Part shown: in pieces, positions 22,167 through 22,168 of the stretch | Layout: each line of letters opens with the position of its first letter | Position numbering within the stretch: the stretch's first letter is position 1 | Assembly (NCBI GenBank): GCA_021846685.1 | Contig: JAJZWL010000012.1 | Coordinates: 1 to 22,168, forward strand | DNA from: a bacterium | GTDB taxonomy: Bacteria > Patescibacteria > Dojkabacteria > JAKAPS01 > JAJZLI01 | Length of the DNA: 22,168 bases | Direction: 5' to 3' | Made by a program: the position numbers and the translations under genes | Notes under the pieces: model-generated | Databases searched by the model: none | What the model was told of the DNA's origin: nothing | Seen by the model: only the letters and a program-made list of their open reading frames with translations

Positions 22167-22168
22167 TT

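Noticed and set aside
1..22168. CRISPR array
   Set aside because: No regularly spaced short repeats; the only repeats are the tandem unit, the insertion-sequence ends and isolated palindromes.
1..22168. Alternative genetic code (TGA as Gly or Trp)
   Set aside because: TGA ends several genes at the expected length, including gpmI overlapping the next start, and Trp uses TGG.

Overview
The window is very A+T-rich (roughly three quarters by eye) and reads with the standard bacterial code: TGA is used as a stop, for example at the ends of the serine recombinase and of gpmI. Gene content suggests a host-dependent, streamlined bacterium, most likely Patescibacteria/CPR. The basis is a DUF5659-type protein in an integrated element, sparse Shine-Dalgarno sequences, short leaders, and isolated SecG, SBP, FemAB and ParAB genes. 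This placement is inference; there is no rRNA or other phylogenetic marker.

Region 1 (1 to about 6028) is the right-hand part of an integrated genetic element whose left end lies outside the window. It holds the tail of an XRE-type regulator, a small membrane protein, a divergent zinc-finger protein, and a tightly overlapping plus-strand series: DUF5659-like protein, 52-aa protein, CHC2 zinc-finger primase fragment, P-loop ATPase, large serine recombinase. The recombinase runs 54 nt into the 3' half of a tRNA-Gln gene on the opposite strand, so its last 17 residues are antisense tRNA. This marks the right attachment site.

Region 2 (5955-8366, minus strand) is secG, a membrane-anchored oligopeptide-type solute-binding protein, and six tRNAs in a row: Leu-CAG, Leu-GAG, Val-TAC, Phe-GAA, Gly-GCC, Gln-TTG.

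Region 3 (8387-15453, plus strand) holds a membrane-anchored transglutaminase-like protein, a PEP-synthase-like protein that has lost its catalytic His and Cys, the cofactor-independent phosphoglycerate mutase gpmI, and a FemAB-type peptidoglycan bridge enzyme coupled to gpmI by an ATGA overlap.

Region 4 (15445-16959, minus strand) is a two-gene operon for envelope proteins: a small anchored protein and a lysozyme-like protein with a catalytic-type Glu. It has a strong TTGACA-17-TAGAAT promoter.

Region 5 (about 17204-18307) is the most unusual part. It is a tandem duplication in which promoter, 5' leader, Shine-Dalgarno, terminator hairpin and a neighbouring tRNA-Lys are shared, but the small membrane ORF between leader and terminator is unrelated in the two copies (26 aa against 76 aa). 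The tRNA-Lys in one copy has decayed.

Region 6 (18318-21227, minus strand) is a compact operon of two paralogous type I signal peptidases followed by parA and parB. An IS1595-family insertion sequence (21368-22090) with terminal inverted repeats sits upstream, flanked by an unusually long direct repeat. The window ends in what may be the C-terminus of another minus-strand gene.
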